Origin: an uncultured Prevotellaceae bacterium | GTDB taxonomy: Bacteria > Bacteroidota > Bacteroidia > Bacteroidales > Bacteroidaceae | NCBI GenBank assembly: GCA_947167835.1 | Contig: CAMVJO010000007.1 | Location: 1-36,257, forward strand | DNA length: 36,257 bases | Direction of reading: 5' to 3' | Shown: in pieces, positions 7,808 through 16,435 of the stretch | How positions within the stretch are numbered: the first letter of the stretch is position 1 | Layout of the letters: each line of letters starts with the position of its first letter | Notes under the pieces: model-generated | Told to the model about the DNA's origin: nothing | What the model saw: only the letters and a program-made list of their open reading frames with translations | Database searches by the model: none | Translations under genes and position numbers: made by a program

Positions 7808-9622
7808 TTATAACAAGATAACTGTTGCTTTCTGGTTGTCCATATTCGGCATCGTCTCGCCAATTCCGGCTCCTATGTAGGTAGGATCGCATATCACGAA
7901 ACGTTCATTATCCAGCAGGATGTAATCTCCGGCAACTTCCTCGTCGCCGAAATTTACAGCCATAGCCAAATGTCCGGGATAGTACACAAGGATGACTTTC
8001 AGCTTGAGAAGGTCGCGAATGATGCGCGAAAGAAGAATACTGCGGTCTTCACAGTCGCAATATGGGTAGTAAAGTGTTTCTTCGGGGAAGAAAGCACGGT
8101 CACCGCCCCATATTTCATCGTCATACTTGTACTCAAAAGCCGTTTGCACCCAGTTGAGCAGACGTTCTACGGCCTCTTTCTTGCTCAGACCGTCGATTTG
8201 CTGACGCAACTCGGCCAAAAGGCTGGCGTTCACGGTAGATTCAAACGGTACATTGGCATACATTGCCCATCGCGTCATGAAATTATTATTGATCTGCGAA
8301 GAAGGATATGAATTATAGAAATCTATGAGATTCTGGTTCACATCTGATTCTATATTCATCTCCTTATATCTTTCAGATTGCAGCGTGCGTTTTTCCGTTC
8401 TCTTCTGATCGATAATCATAGGCTGAGTAATCAGGAGCGAAAGAGCCTGTTCCTTGGGATAGGCAGCCTGACAAATTCTCAGATTATTGACATCTTTGCC
8501 ATAAACGTAGAAGTCAAGTCCGTCAATCAGGTAATAACAACGGCCATATATCATGTGGTCCGAAGCATATAGCATACAAAGTCTGTTATCGCTCAAACCC
8601 AAACGGATTTGGTAGCCAGACTGCTGCGCAATGTAGGCCATGAGAAGCGTAGCCTCGTTCTCGTTTGCGAAACACTCCTTGGAGAAAGCCTCAAGCATCT
8701 GGAAATATGCCCAGTCGGAGAACTGATGACGCGTACGCAGCTCCAAACAGTCGTGAATGGTGTTGTTGAAATCAGCACTACCCAACTTGATATACGTATC
8801 TGCCACGATAGTATTGTTTATCTCAGCAGGAAGTTGATAGTGTTCCTTGCCAGTGAAACGAACGTGCAAGGGAGTGCCATAAAGTGCGAAGTCCACATAT
8901 TCTCGTACCTCCTCTTCCTGCTCTTCGATAGGCTTAACAGGTTTGGGCTGCGGTTTGGGCAGGGGCACGTCTATCTTAACGATATCAATATTGATGGGTT
9001 TGCTTTCCTGAATACGGTTTTTAATCGTTTCGTCGAAACGGATTGGCGGTACCTCCTTGTCAATCAGCTTTGGACGCGCAGGTTTTGCATCCATCTGCTC
9101 CCAAGACTGACGTAGGAACTCAGCATATTTGCGTACGGCCTCTTTCCTGAATTTTTCAAAGTCGGTAACGGCCTTTTTGCGGAAAGAATTGAACTGTTCC
9201 TTCAGGGCATCTTTCTTTACCGCCACTTCGCGCGTCACCGTCGCAGGGTCGCTGTAACGGCGTGAGGATATTTCGCCGCTGCTCTTGATGCGACCTTTTA
9301 TGTATGCAATATATTGTGTGGAAAGCTGCATGACAGAATTCTGTCTGTCCTTCATCAAAGCAGACAATGCGCCTTTTCCGGGCACTTTAATCACATATTT
9401 CTTTCCTTCCTGATCGTTGAAAAGTTCTACCTGCGACTTATAAGACAAGTTCAGGATGCTCTGCGGTGTCAAGACCTCGCGTAATCTCAGTTCTCTGGAT
9501 TTGCCACCGTTGTTCTCCAACATAACATTTCCTGTTATGCTGACAACAACATATCTCTGTGCAACCGTCTCCACAAACATGGAGCAGAGCATTATCAGTA
9601 GGATAAAAAGTTTTTTAGTCAC
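7808..9622 (-). CDS. Exported transglutaminase-like cysteine protease-fold protein, last gene of the envelope operon
   Basis: A 604-aa protein with a signal peptide (first about 21 residues, ending VAQ). An N-terminal domain (about 22-110, RYVVVSITGNVMLENNGGK) looks like a small beta-rich module. A charged helical stretch (130-175) and a Pro/Lys linker (PLPKPQPKPVKP, about 220-231) follow. The C-terminal domain has the transglutaminase-like triad: Cys524 in CDCEDRS, His551 in PGHLAMAV and Asp579 in CDPTY. Such folds act as proteases, amidases or crosslinkers; which applies here is unknown. Nearest upstream gene is the CHASE2 protein, 66 bp away. The catalytic residues all appear present. Confidence 0.75.
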   Translation of the reverse strand: MTKKLFILLIMLCSMFVETVAQRYVVVSITGNVMLENNGGKSRELRLREVLTPQSILNLSYKSQVELFNDQEGKKYVIKVPGKGALSALMKDRQNSVMQLSTQYIAYIKGRIKSSGEISSRRYSDPATVTREVAVKKDALKEQFNSFRKKAVTDFEKFRKEAVRKYAEFLRQSWEQMDAKPARPKLIDKEVPPIRFDETIKNRIQESKPINIDIVKIDVPLPKPQPKPVKPIEEQEEEVREYVDFALYGTPLHVRFTGKEHYQLPAEINNTIVADTYIKLGSADFNNTIHDCLELRTRHQFSDWAYFQMLEAFSKECFANENEATLLMAYIAQQSGYQIRLGLSDNRLCMLYASDHMIYGRCYYLIDGLDFYVYGKDVNNLRICQAAYPKEQALSLLITQPMIIDQKRTEKRTLQSERYKEMNIESDVNQNLIDFYNSYPSSQINNNFMTRWAMYANVPFESTVNASLLAELRQQIDGLSKKEAVERLLNWVQTAFEYKYDDEIWGGDRAFFPEETLYYPYCDCEDRSILLSRIIRDLLKLKVILVYYPGHLAMAVNFGDEEVAGDYILLDNERFVICDPTYIGAGIGETMPNMDNQKATVILL

Positions 9623-9688
9623 TTTATTTTAATTATTTATAATTACACTATAGAGACGTTCTCCCGATCATTTCCGAGAAGAATCACC

Positions 9689-10837
9689 CTAAAACAAATG
9701 ATAACCCGAGATATTACGAATCGTCAGCCCGAAGAATTCCCTTGCTCCGCTGATAAATGGTATTGCCGCCAACGCCCAACCGAAATTGATGCTGATAGAA
9801 GTCATACTGAACAGGACAAATCCTATTCCCATCAACAAAGCGGACCATAGGAACAACATCATTCCGACTACGAACGTAGTGGTGAGGAAGAACTGCAAGG
9901 CTTCGGATTTTCTGCGCTTTGCCCAATCGATATAGTACGTCTTCCACCAGAATGTCAGGAGGACAATGATAAAGGAGATAATGGCAGTTACGAAAAGGTT
10001 CGGGTGACGCACCTCGCTCTGCTCCAAAATAGTCTGTATGGAATAGGCAAGCAATTCGATACCGGCTATTTCTCCAATTGGCGTGTAGTGCATATCCGCC
10101 AACTCGTGCATTGCGCCATATAACACGATGTGATCTTTTATCAAGTCGGCATAATATACCAACGAGTCGGCAGGAACAACACGGTAATGCGTGGGACGGA
10201 AATTGATGTTCACCTTATCCGACTTCATCTCCCTGAGTTGTCCATCGCTGTACAGGTTAGACACCTCATATACCAATGAAGTGCGTTCATCGCCCATACA
10301 AATGTTTTTGATGTGCGACACACGCTTCAAAGCACCGTAGAGCGTACGCTCGTAGTTCGTGAAACCCTGTTTTACAGGAACGATATCGGTGAAGAAGGAG
10401 TGGGTTTCGCCCGAATAGCCTATGGTATCATTGACATAGTCGAACATACGATAGGAGAAAACGGTATTGGAAACTTTTCCGGCCACCTCAATAACCTTGT
10501 TGTCGCCCAAAGTATCGGGATTCCAGCCTTCAAAAACGATATCCACGCCAACTGCCTTCGGTTTCAGCGAGTCGATTTCCTCCAGCACCTCGGCAAGACG
10601 ATATCTGTCCCTAATATCCGACATATCCACGATGGTAATGACGCGGCTCGTGTCGGGAACACTATACTCCTGCTGCACATTATAATAAATGTCGGTCATA
10701 GAAAATCCTTTCATGATCTGCGCCACTGGATTCAGGAACGAAATGTTCAACGCCAGCGCAGCCAGGATTCCTACTGCAGCAAAAGCATAGAGTACCGTCA
10801 TGCAGTCTTTGGCTATATGTCGAAAAACTGTCTTCAT
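9689..10837 (-). CDS. CHASE2-domain membrane protein without output domain
   Basis: A 382-aa inner-membrane protein. A first membrane segment (about 13-33) leads to a large extracytoplasmic domain of CHASE2 type (about 40-275), with ITIVDMSDIRDRYRLAEVLEEI, KAVGVDIVFEG, HIVLYGAMHELADMHYTPIG and GIELLAYSIQTIL as recognisable blocks. Three further membrane segments follow (about 281-300, 317-337, 341-362). In most CHASE2 proteins a kinase or cyclase comes after these helices; here only about 20 residues remain. It is therefore probably a sensor that signals through a partner, perhaps the neighbouring exported proteins. Fifty bp separate it from the caspase-like gene. Confidence 0.8.
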   Translation of the reverse strand: MKTVFRHIAKDCMTVLYAFAAVGILAALALNISFLNPVAQIMKGFSMTDIYYNVQQEYSVPDTSRVITIVDMSDIRDRYRLAEVLEEIDSLKPKAVGVDIVFEGWNPDTLGDNKVIEVAGKVSNTVFSYRMFDYVNDTIGYSGETHSFFTDIVPVKQGFTNYERTLYGALKRVSHIKNICMGDERTSLVYEVSNLYSDGQLREMKSDKVNINFRPTHYRVVPADSLVYYADLIKDHIVLYGAMHELADMHYTPIGEIAGIELLAYSIQTILEQSEVRHPNLFVTAIISFIIVLLTFWWKTYYIDWAKRRKSEALQFFLTTTFVVGMMLFLWSALLMGIGFVLFSMTSISINFGWALAAIPFISGAREFFGLTIRNISGYHLF

Positions 10838-10887
10838 ATAAGGGTTAATCTGAAATTTATATGATTATACGGGTTTTCTGACTACGA

Positions 10888-12411
10888 TTAGAAATACATG
10901 TTACGCCAATATTCCGAAATAGCCTTAGATGGCGATGTTTTCGGGGTTTGTCTCTTGCGCAACTTCAGCTGCATAGCCTTTTGGGTAACACCTTTTGTAA
11001 TGTTGTCCGACAGAGAACCGAGAGAAACGAAGCCATTTGTCTCTTTCAGTTCCTTTAATAGATAATAGGTAAACAGTCCGTGCCCTTCCTCGGGATATCC
11101 CTGCGCCGTTTCGTTACCTTGTGCAGCAGAAATCACCAGAAGATTACCGTCGTTCACCTCTACGTTTTCAGACTCCATTTCTACGTTGCGCAAGTTCTCG
11201 GAAACGCCTTCGTTGTTACGGTTTACGCCGCTGAAACATGCGTCCATGAAAACAGAAACCTGACTGAAAGCATAAGTTCCCAACTTATCGTAGAAAGCAT
11301 CCAGGGCTATTCCGTGATGAGGGCTGGTTCCGCGCACATCGACCGGCAGAATATATGCTTTATTGTGGTCCTTTGTATCAGGAACTCCGTGGCCTGCATA
11401 ATAAACGATGAGTTTCTTTTCGTTACGCATCTTAATACTTGAAAGCCATTCGTCTAATTCTTCTTCAACGAGCATAGTCTTTGTAGCATCTTCGACTAAA
11501 TGGATGTTTTCGGAGGGAAGTCCCAAAGTCTTCTGGCAGTATTCTGCAAAGACGCGGGCATCGTGGATGGCGTATGTCACATTTCCCACGAAACGGTAGT
11601 TCTGATTACCAACAACGAGGGCATAAATATCATTACGTGCGTAATCTGTTACAGGAATGTCCTTATCTACCTCAGAAGTCTTGGCATCATAATCAACGGT
11701 GCTGGTTTCTTTTCTCTGATCCAGGTAGTTTTCCACAGAAGCTCTGGAAAAACCATATTCCTTGCAGTTACCTACATTGATATATGAGGGCAGTTTACGG
11801 ATTTCGTTGTTGTATAATCTATGACGAATGACATTGTCAATTTCTACTTCGCTTGCAAAAACATGGCTTCCGAGAATGGTGGTAAGACCTAACTCAATAT
11901 TCTGAATATTGGTGCACGAAGCAAAAGCCTTGTCGCCAACACGACAACGTTCGGGAATCTTTACAGAAGGAAGTGAGTTACATTCTGCAAAGGCTATGGT
12001 CTCAATATTATTCAGACTGATTGGCAGGGAAATAGTCTTCAGACGTACACAATTATAGAAGGCTCCCCATCCGATTTCCGTGAGGTCTATGCCATCGAAT
12101 ACGACTTCCTGAAGATTTGCGCAGTTAGCAAAAGCGCAAGAGCCGATTTTGTTGATGCCTGCGCCGATTCTGACTTTTTTTACATTGAGCTTTCTCTTTA
12201 CCCAAGGCGCGATATTGTATTGTACGTCGTAGTTTGGAATATCTGCCGCCTCGCCTTTTTCACTTATATTGGTGAATTGTAGCGCATATCCGTCGAAATT
12301 CCATTTCAGAACGGGACCTAACATTCCTTCGGCCTTGGAAACGCTTGTCTGTGCAAAGGCTGTTGGCAGACAGATGACAGCCATTATTGCTAATAATATA
12401 TATTTTTTCAT
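10888..12411 (-). CDS. Exported BspA-type LRR plus caspase-like (peptidase C14) protein
   Basis: A 507-aa protein with a signal peptide (1-20, ending TAFAQ). Residues about 78-195 carry BspA-type leucine-rich (LRR_5) repeats: IGSCAFANCANLQEV, IGWGAFYNCVRLKTI, IETIAFAECNSLPSV and VGDKAFASCTNIQNI. Residues about 262-450 form a caspase/metacaspase p20 fold starting YALVVGNQNY, with catalytic His341 in YYAGHG and Cys392 in DACFSG. All key residues are present, so it is probably an active cysteine peptidase, likely with a basic or acidic P1 preference that the sequence does not reveal. Fusion of a recognition LRR to a peptidase suggests a substrate- or ligand-controlled enzyme. Eighteen bp follow the upstream gene. 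Confidence 0.85.
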   Translation of the reverse strand: MKKYILLAIMAVICLPTAFAQTSVSKAEGMLGPVLKWNFDGYALQFTNISEKGEAADIPNYDVQYNIAPWVKRKLNVKKVRIGAGINKIGSCAFANCANLQEVVFDGIDLTEIGWGAFYNCVRLKTISLPISLNNIETIAFAECNSLPSVKIPERCRVGDKAFASCTNIQNIELGLTTILGSHVFASEVEIDNVIRHRLYNNEIRKLPSYINVGNCKEYGFSRASVENYLDQRKETSTVDYDAKTSEVDKDIPVTDYARNDIYALVVGNQNYRFVGNVTYAIHDARVFAEYCQKTLGLPSENIHLVEDATKTMLVEEELDEWLSSIKMRNEKKLIVYYAGHGVPDTKDHNKAYILPVDVRGTSPHHGIALDAFYDKLGTYAFSQVSVFMDACFSGVNRNNEGVSENLRNVEMESENVEVNDGNLLVISAAQGNETAQGYPEEGHGLFTYYLLKELKETNGFVSLGSLSDNITKGVTQKAMQLKLRKRQTPKTSPSKAISEYWRNMYF

Positions 12412-12429
12412 ATTCTTGACTATTAAAGA

Positions 12430-13377
12430 TTAGAACCTGAACTGTAAATAAACACGACTTAGGTTTGTCTTGAATTCATACTTATCCTTTCCGAATTCGC
12501 TGGGGACAAGAGAAGTATATTTCAACTTAGCTTTTCTGGTTTCAAAGCCAAAACCGATGAACTTCCAGTTTACGCTGAAACCGATGCTCGTTGTCATTCC
12601 ATGACCCCAATCTATCTTTGAATTGTCGGCCATCTTATCGTGATTATCCTTTGCTGTGCCCGTCAAGCCTTGGTTTACGTCTGCTTCCTCGTTGTTTGTC
12701 ATCAGAATCAACGAAGCATAATATCCTACATGGTAGTAAACATTAAAACGAACGTAGTGAAGGGCCGGTACATTGACGTAAGTGAAAGGAGCTATCGTCA
12801 AAGAAGGACCTATCGACATGCCATAATTTGCTTCATACTTTTCAAGATTCCACGGTGTGTAGAAAGCGGAATTACTACTTGAAGAGGTAGCAGAAGCATG
12901 TGTATCCTTATCGAATTTTTTGCTACTGTCATAGATATTCGTTCCGTCGCCATCGATTTTTACGTGGTTCACGTTGAGGTCTATCCAGGTGTAGTCCAAG
13001 TTTATCTGAGCCACGTTAGCAATTGGGTGCTTATGAAGAGGATAGTTGTGTCCCCAAGTGAGCGAAGCTCCCCAGTCACTCTTAAATTCCTCGACAAAAC
13101 CAGAGTTTACACCTGTTTTAATTTTTTCCTGCGGGGTGAACGTGGCTTTTGTGGAAGAGAGATTCAAATAGGTGCGGTAGCTCCATACATCTGCGAAGTG
13201 CTTTTCCTTGTTGTTCTGCACGGTAACAGCCTGTTGCATATTGATAATATCTGAAACCGTAACAATTTCGGAGGAATCTTCCTGCCAGTCTATATTCTGC
13301 TCGGCTTCATTCTCGGTCTGTGCGAAGGCAGAGAGTGACAGGAAGCAGAATGATAACAAAATCAGTTTCTTTTTCAT
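12430..13377 (-). CDS. Predicted outer-membrane beta-barrel protein of the envelope operon
   Basis: A 315-aa protein with a clear signal peptide (MKKKLILLSF to AFAQ). The mature part has alternating aromatic strands (YRTYLNLS, WGASLTWGHNYPL, INLDYTWIDLNV, HYVRFNVYYHVGYYASLIL, TSIGFSVNWKFIGFGFETRK) and ends in VYLQFRF, a terminal Phe as in outer-membrane barrels. I do not recognise a named family. A Ser/Ala-rich loop lies near 160-170. It starts 10 bp after the DUF4384 gene. The barrel assignment is an inference from strand pattern and the C-terminus. Confidence 0.6.
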   Translation of the reverse strand: MKKKLILLSFCFLSLSAFAQTENEAEQNIDWQEDSSEIVTVSDIINMQQAVTVQNNKEKHFADVWSYRTYLNLSSTKATFTPQEKIKTGVNSGFVEEFKSDWGASLTWGHNYPLHKHPIANVAQINLDYTWIDLNVNHVKIDGDGTNIYDSSKKFDKDTHASATSSSSNSAFYTPWNLEKYEANYGMSIGPSLTIAPFTYVNVPALHYVRFNVYYHVGYYASLILMTNNEEADVNQGLTGTAKDNHDKMADNSKIDWGHGMTTSIGFSVNWKFIGFGFETRKAKLKYTSLVPSEFGKDKYEFKTNLSRVYLQFRF

Positions 13378-13387
13378 AGTGATATGT

Positions 13388-14275
13388 TTATTCGTTTTCT
13401 GTATTTCTATTGTTTATCTTCACCCATTTCTTATCCACGTACATATCGCGGTCGCGTTTCTGGTTTTCGAGGAGCCATTTCTGGAAGTTGCGGGAACTGA
13501 TAACGTTCGGACGCTTGGAATCTACTCTTTTGTCGTTGCACTTCACAAAAGGATTGGGAGAATAGATCAGTACTATCTGATTACTTTCCGTTGGGCTTTT
13601 GGTAGTCATTTTGTAGTACCTGGCATCCGCATCTATGTTCCTATCGAATACAGAATAGTCTTCGCCGGATTTTACGGGGAACTTACCATCGGAATCGTTC
13701 GGGTAGGGCAAAAGACAATATACCTCGTCGTCGGCAACTATGAGGTAAACAGCAACGTAACCATCGGCAGGAGTGCGGAAATTGACGTAGATACGTTCGC
13801 CCGACTCAAAGGCATCGGTCACTACCTTGCGGTTTGTGCCGTCTCGCAGGATATTCCATTTGATATCTACGTTGGCCTGAACGATTTCCCTTGCCAAACC
13901 ATTGACTGTGGCGGTAAAAATGAGTTTTCCGTCGCTATATTCTATATTCAGCACGGGAGGATCGGTATCTTGAATCCAGTCTCCCCTGACGGATGTCATG
14001 GTGTTTTGCCAGAAGTACGAACTCGTGGATTCACCATTGGTCTCTACGCTGGAATCTATCACGTCGGATGTCACCATCTTGCCGAAAACGCTTTCGATGG
14101 CCTTGGCTTTCGCGCCTTCTATGCACCTACGCCTGGCTTCTTTCAGGGAGACATCGCTGTCGTCCGTCACAACATAGGTATAGGTGGCGGTTACCGTTTC
14201 CACTCGCTGGGCCATACCGTCTGTATAGCCCAACATGAGGAGGAAAGCGAGAACTGTGAAAATCTTATTCATCAT
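13388..14275 (-). CDS. Exported DUF4384-domain protein
   Basis: A 295-aa protein with a signal peptide (first 23 residues, ending GMAQ). The N-terminal part (about 24-70, ATYTYVVTDDSDVSLKEARRRCIEGAKAKAIESVFG) resembles the helical A..A..kA segment of LPP20/FlgT-type envelope proteins. Residues about 145-260 match DUF4384 (PF14326): ESGERIYVNFRTPADGYVAVYLI, CLLPYPNDSDGKF and VLIYSPNPF. DUF4384 domains often occur with caspase-like or kinase domains, which agrees with the caspase-like gene two positions downstream. Its role is unknown. Two adjacent ATG codons mark the start; the first was taken. Confidence 0.75.
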   Translation of the reverse strand: MMNKIFTVLAFLLMLGYTDGMAQRVETVTATYTYVVTDDSDVSLKEARRRCIEGAKAKAIESVFGKMVTSDVIDSSVETNGESTSSYFWQNTMTSVRGDWIQDTDPPVLNIEYSDGKLIFTATVNGLAREIVQANVDIKWNILRDGTNRKVVTDAFESGERIYVNFRTPADGYVAVYLIVADDEVYCLLPYPNDSDGKFPVKSGEDYSVFDRNIDADARYYKMTTKSPTESNQIVLIYSPNPFVKCNDKRVDSKRPNVISSRNFQKWLLENQKRDRDMYVDKKWVKINNRNTENE

Positions 14276-14333
14276 TCGAGAAAATAAATGGTTACGATTC
14301 AGGAGTTTTCTAAACGTCAGGATTTATCAGTGC

Positions 14334-14858
14334 TTATTCCGTGACCATTTCGACGACATAAAGCACTTTCACCTCGTATCTGCCCTTGGCTGATGTGCGA
14401 TAAAGGGTGACTGTCGGTATGAGATTTCCGATTTTCTGCTTCGTAGTGACAGTTGTGTTGCTGACATACGTTGTACTGCCCGTGACAGTATTACCTGCCT
14501 GGCTCTCAATCGTAGTATTCCCGCTTGAATTGACCTGGCTACCCTTCATAGTGGCATATTGTGCGGCAACTCTGCTTGATGCCTTGGTATATGCCGTGTT
14601 GTAATTGGCTGCTTCGGCCTCGGCGCTCAGGATTTGGGAAGAGCCATAGTGCTTTTGAACAACAAGATAGTGAGAAAGCATGGCATCCTCCACGGTCTGT
14701 GCGCTGTTCATCACCTTCCAGCCCTCTTTGTTGAGCGTTTTCACTTGTTGCTTATACTCTTTCTGCAGAGCCTTCGACAGTTTGTCGTCATCTCCGCCAA
14801 CAGCCTGCAACGTAAGCCAGCCAAAAAGCAAGAAGGTTGTCAAGAATACTTTTTTCAT
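14334..14858 (-). CDS. Small exported LPP20-like protein
   Basis: A 174-aa protein with a signal peptide (MKKVFLTTFLLFG to about TLQAVG). It contains KTLNKEGWKV, matching the KIWKKEGWQP block of the gene upstream, and a following helical Ala-rich segment (AEAEAANYNTAYTKASSRVAAQYATMKG) typical of LPP20-like proteins. A Thr/Ser/Gly-rich middle (VNSSGNTTIESQAGNTVTGS) is probably exposed, and the end TLYRTSAKGRYEVKVLYVVEM is beta-rich. The start at 14858 (ATG) was preferred over the TTG six bases upstream. It looks like a divergent paralogue of its upstream neighbour. Confidence 0.65.
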   Translation of the reverse strand: MKKVFLTTFLLFGWLTLQAVGGDDDKLSKALQKEYKQQVKTLNKEGWKVMNSAQTVEDAMLSHYLVVQKHYGSSQILSAEAEAANYNTAYTKASSRVAAQYATMKGSQVNSSGNTTIESQAGNTVTGSTTYVSNTTVTTKQKIGNLIPTVTLYRTSAKGRYEVKVLYVVEMVTE

Positions 14859-14892
14859 AGTCAAACGAAACGGAAAATGGGGTTATCTGCAA

Positions 14893-15570
14893 TTACCAGT
14901 CAGTCATTTCATCCAATTTCTCGCCCAGGGCATTGCCTTCCTTCTTCAATTCGGAAACCACAACCTGCATGGCGCGTTTTCTTGCCTCCTTTGTGCTATA
15001 TGCTACGCGAACCATTACTTCTTTTGTCTTGGCTTTTGTAACGCGATAGGCAGTAACGACAACGATGGTGCGGCCAAGGCTCTGAGAAATCAGAGATTTA
15101 GAAGCCTGAACAGTCTTAACAACAGATGCTGCCTCGTCATCGGTTAATTGCTCGTTGGCATTTTTGTTTTCTGTGAGCACCGTAATCTCTTTCTGGATGG
15201 TAGCACACAAATCCTGCTGAGCCAATTCCAAAGCCTGTGCCTTTGCTGCATCAATAGTAGCGCCAGGAGTTTGTGCTGTGCCCCAATACCAAGCATAGTC
15301 GCCCTTATCGTCAAACTCATACTGCATCATGTAGCTTCTGTCAGCTTGTCTTTCCAGTGGCAGGCCTCCGGCAATGGGTTGCCAGCCTTCTTTCTTCCAT
15401 ATCTTTGCCTGTTTTTTTGCATCCTTCGATACTTTTTCGCTGAGTTCGGCCTTAGAATACTTCTTCAGCTCTTCACGTTCTTTTACCTGCTCCTTAGTCA
15501 TTTGAGCACAAACATTTGCTGAAGATAAACCCAGCATCAAACAAACTGCTAAAAACTTAATTGCTTTCAT
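14893..15570 (-). CDS. First gene of the envelope operon: exported LPP20-like protein
   Basis: A 225-aa protein with a signal peptide (1-23, ending NVCAQ) and then a strongly charged helical region rich in Lys and Glu (about 24-60). The block KIWKKEGWQPIAGGLPLERQ is followed by an Ala-rich helix (AAKAQALELAQQDLCATI) and a beta-rich end (TIVVVTAYRVTKAKTKEVMVRVAYS), the layout of LPP20/TRPG-like envelope proteins. No catalytic motif was seen. It is directly downstream of the consensus promoter at 15668-15698, with a leader of about 90 nt, and 34 bp precede the next gene. Confidence 0.65.
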   Translation of the reverse strand: MKAIKFLAVCLMLGLSSANVCAQMTKEQVKEREELKKYSKAELSEKVSKDAKKQAKIWKKEGWQPIAGGLPLERQADRSYMMQYEFDDKGDYAWYWGTAQTPGATIDAAKAQALELAQQDLCATIQKEITVLTENKNANEQLTDDEAASVVKTVQASKSLISQSLGRTIVVVTAYRVTKAKTKEVMVRVAYSTKEARKRAMQVVVSELKKEGNALGEKLDEMTDW

Positions 15571-15667
15571 AATAGTAAATGTATTTGAAAATTGATAATA
15601 AATTAAAAATTCTTCTCTTTGTTCTAATGGTAAAACCGATTTTGCAGATTTTTCACATCAGACCTTG

Positions 15668-15698
15668 CAAAAATAACGTTTTAATAATAGACGGCAAA
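15668..15698 (-). promoter_or_regulatory. Promoter of the seven-gene envelope operon
   Basis: On the minus strand TTTG (15698-15695) is followed after exactly 19 bp by TATTTTTG (15675-15668). This is the full Bacteroidetes primary-sigma consensus and lies about 98 bp before the first start codon. Confidence 0.75.
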
Positions 15699-16052
15699 AT
15701 AAATGAAAAGAAAAATTTGTATTTTTATGCGATTTTTAACACATGGCGAAATTTTTTCTATTATTCGCTATTTTCTGACATCCCGTCTATCTGCGAAAAC
15801 TGAGGTGAGCGGATGAAAACCGTGACTACGCTAAATGATTATTGCCTAAAGTTATAAAAATTGCTTTGGAAAACAGCTCCGGGTAAAAACCAAGTATCTC
15901 GGAGCTATTTTAATTTATCTCCAGATTAGCTTTTGATACTGGGAAATAGTCCACAGCAATGCGCCCTTTATTCATCGGAATTGACGCGTTGTTTGGAAGC
16001 TCGAAAGAATGCCCTCGAAATAAGAGCAAATAGCTCCGAGCAAATTTTTTTT

Positions 16053-16435
16053 TATTGGTGTCCGCTAAACTTTAAAAATGATAGAATCACCTATCCGCAG
16101 TGCCGATAAATAGGCATTGCGGATTTATTTTTTAAAAAGTAAGCCCCCTTACACACATGATTGGGCTATATCCATTGGCTGTCCGCTAAAACGAGCCATA
16201 AAAGGTCAAAAAGATATCTTCCATCTATCCTTGGATACTTATTAACAGCTGGCGATGGAAGAATGTCGTTCAATTAAAAGGCTTTATTTCGCCATTTTAT
16301 TAGGCTGTCCGCTAAAAAAAGAAGGACAGTAAGAACAAAGAGGCTTACTTCTGAAAAAAAAGACCAGCAATCGCTTATAATCACGGTTCGCATGTCGTTT
16401 AAGTCGCACTAAAAAGTTTTAGCGGACACCAATAA
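16053..16435. mobile_element. 0.38-kb insertion with 18-bp terminal inverted repeats
   Basis: Left end TTATTGGTGTCCGCTAAA and right end TTTAGCGGACACCAATAA are perfect inverses. No ORF of transposase size lies inside, so it is a non-autonomous or decayed insertion-sequence derivative. Internal copies of TGTCCGCTAAAA occur near 16180 and 16306. It interrupts repeat copy II; copy I is the empty version. The same end reappears at the right edge of the window. Confidence 0.75.
16093..16133 (+). terminator. Terminator-like hairpin inside the insertion
   Basis: ATCCGCAGTGCC (16093-16104) pairs with GGCATTGCGGAT (16113-16124) with one mismatch, followed by TTATTTTTT. Which transcript it ends is unclear. 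Confidence 0.55.

Noticed and set aside
10888..12411. Type IX secretion signal on the caspase-like protein
   Set aside because: The C-terminus lacks a recognisable T9SS sorting domain; it ends directly after the peptidase domain.
13208..14287. 359-aa plus-strand frame opposite the DUF4384 and barrel genes
   Set aside because: It is antisense to two genes with signal peptides and good domain or strand evidence, and spans their junction.
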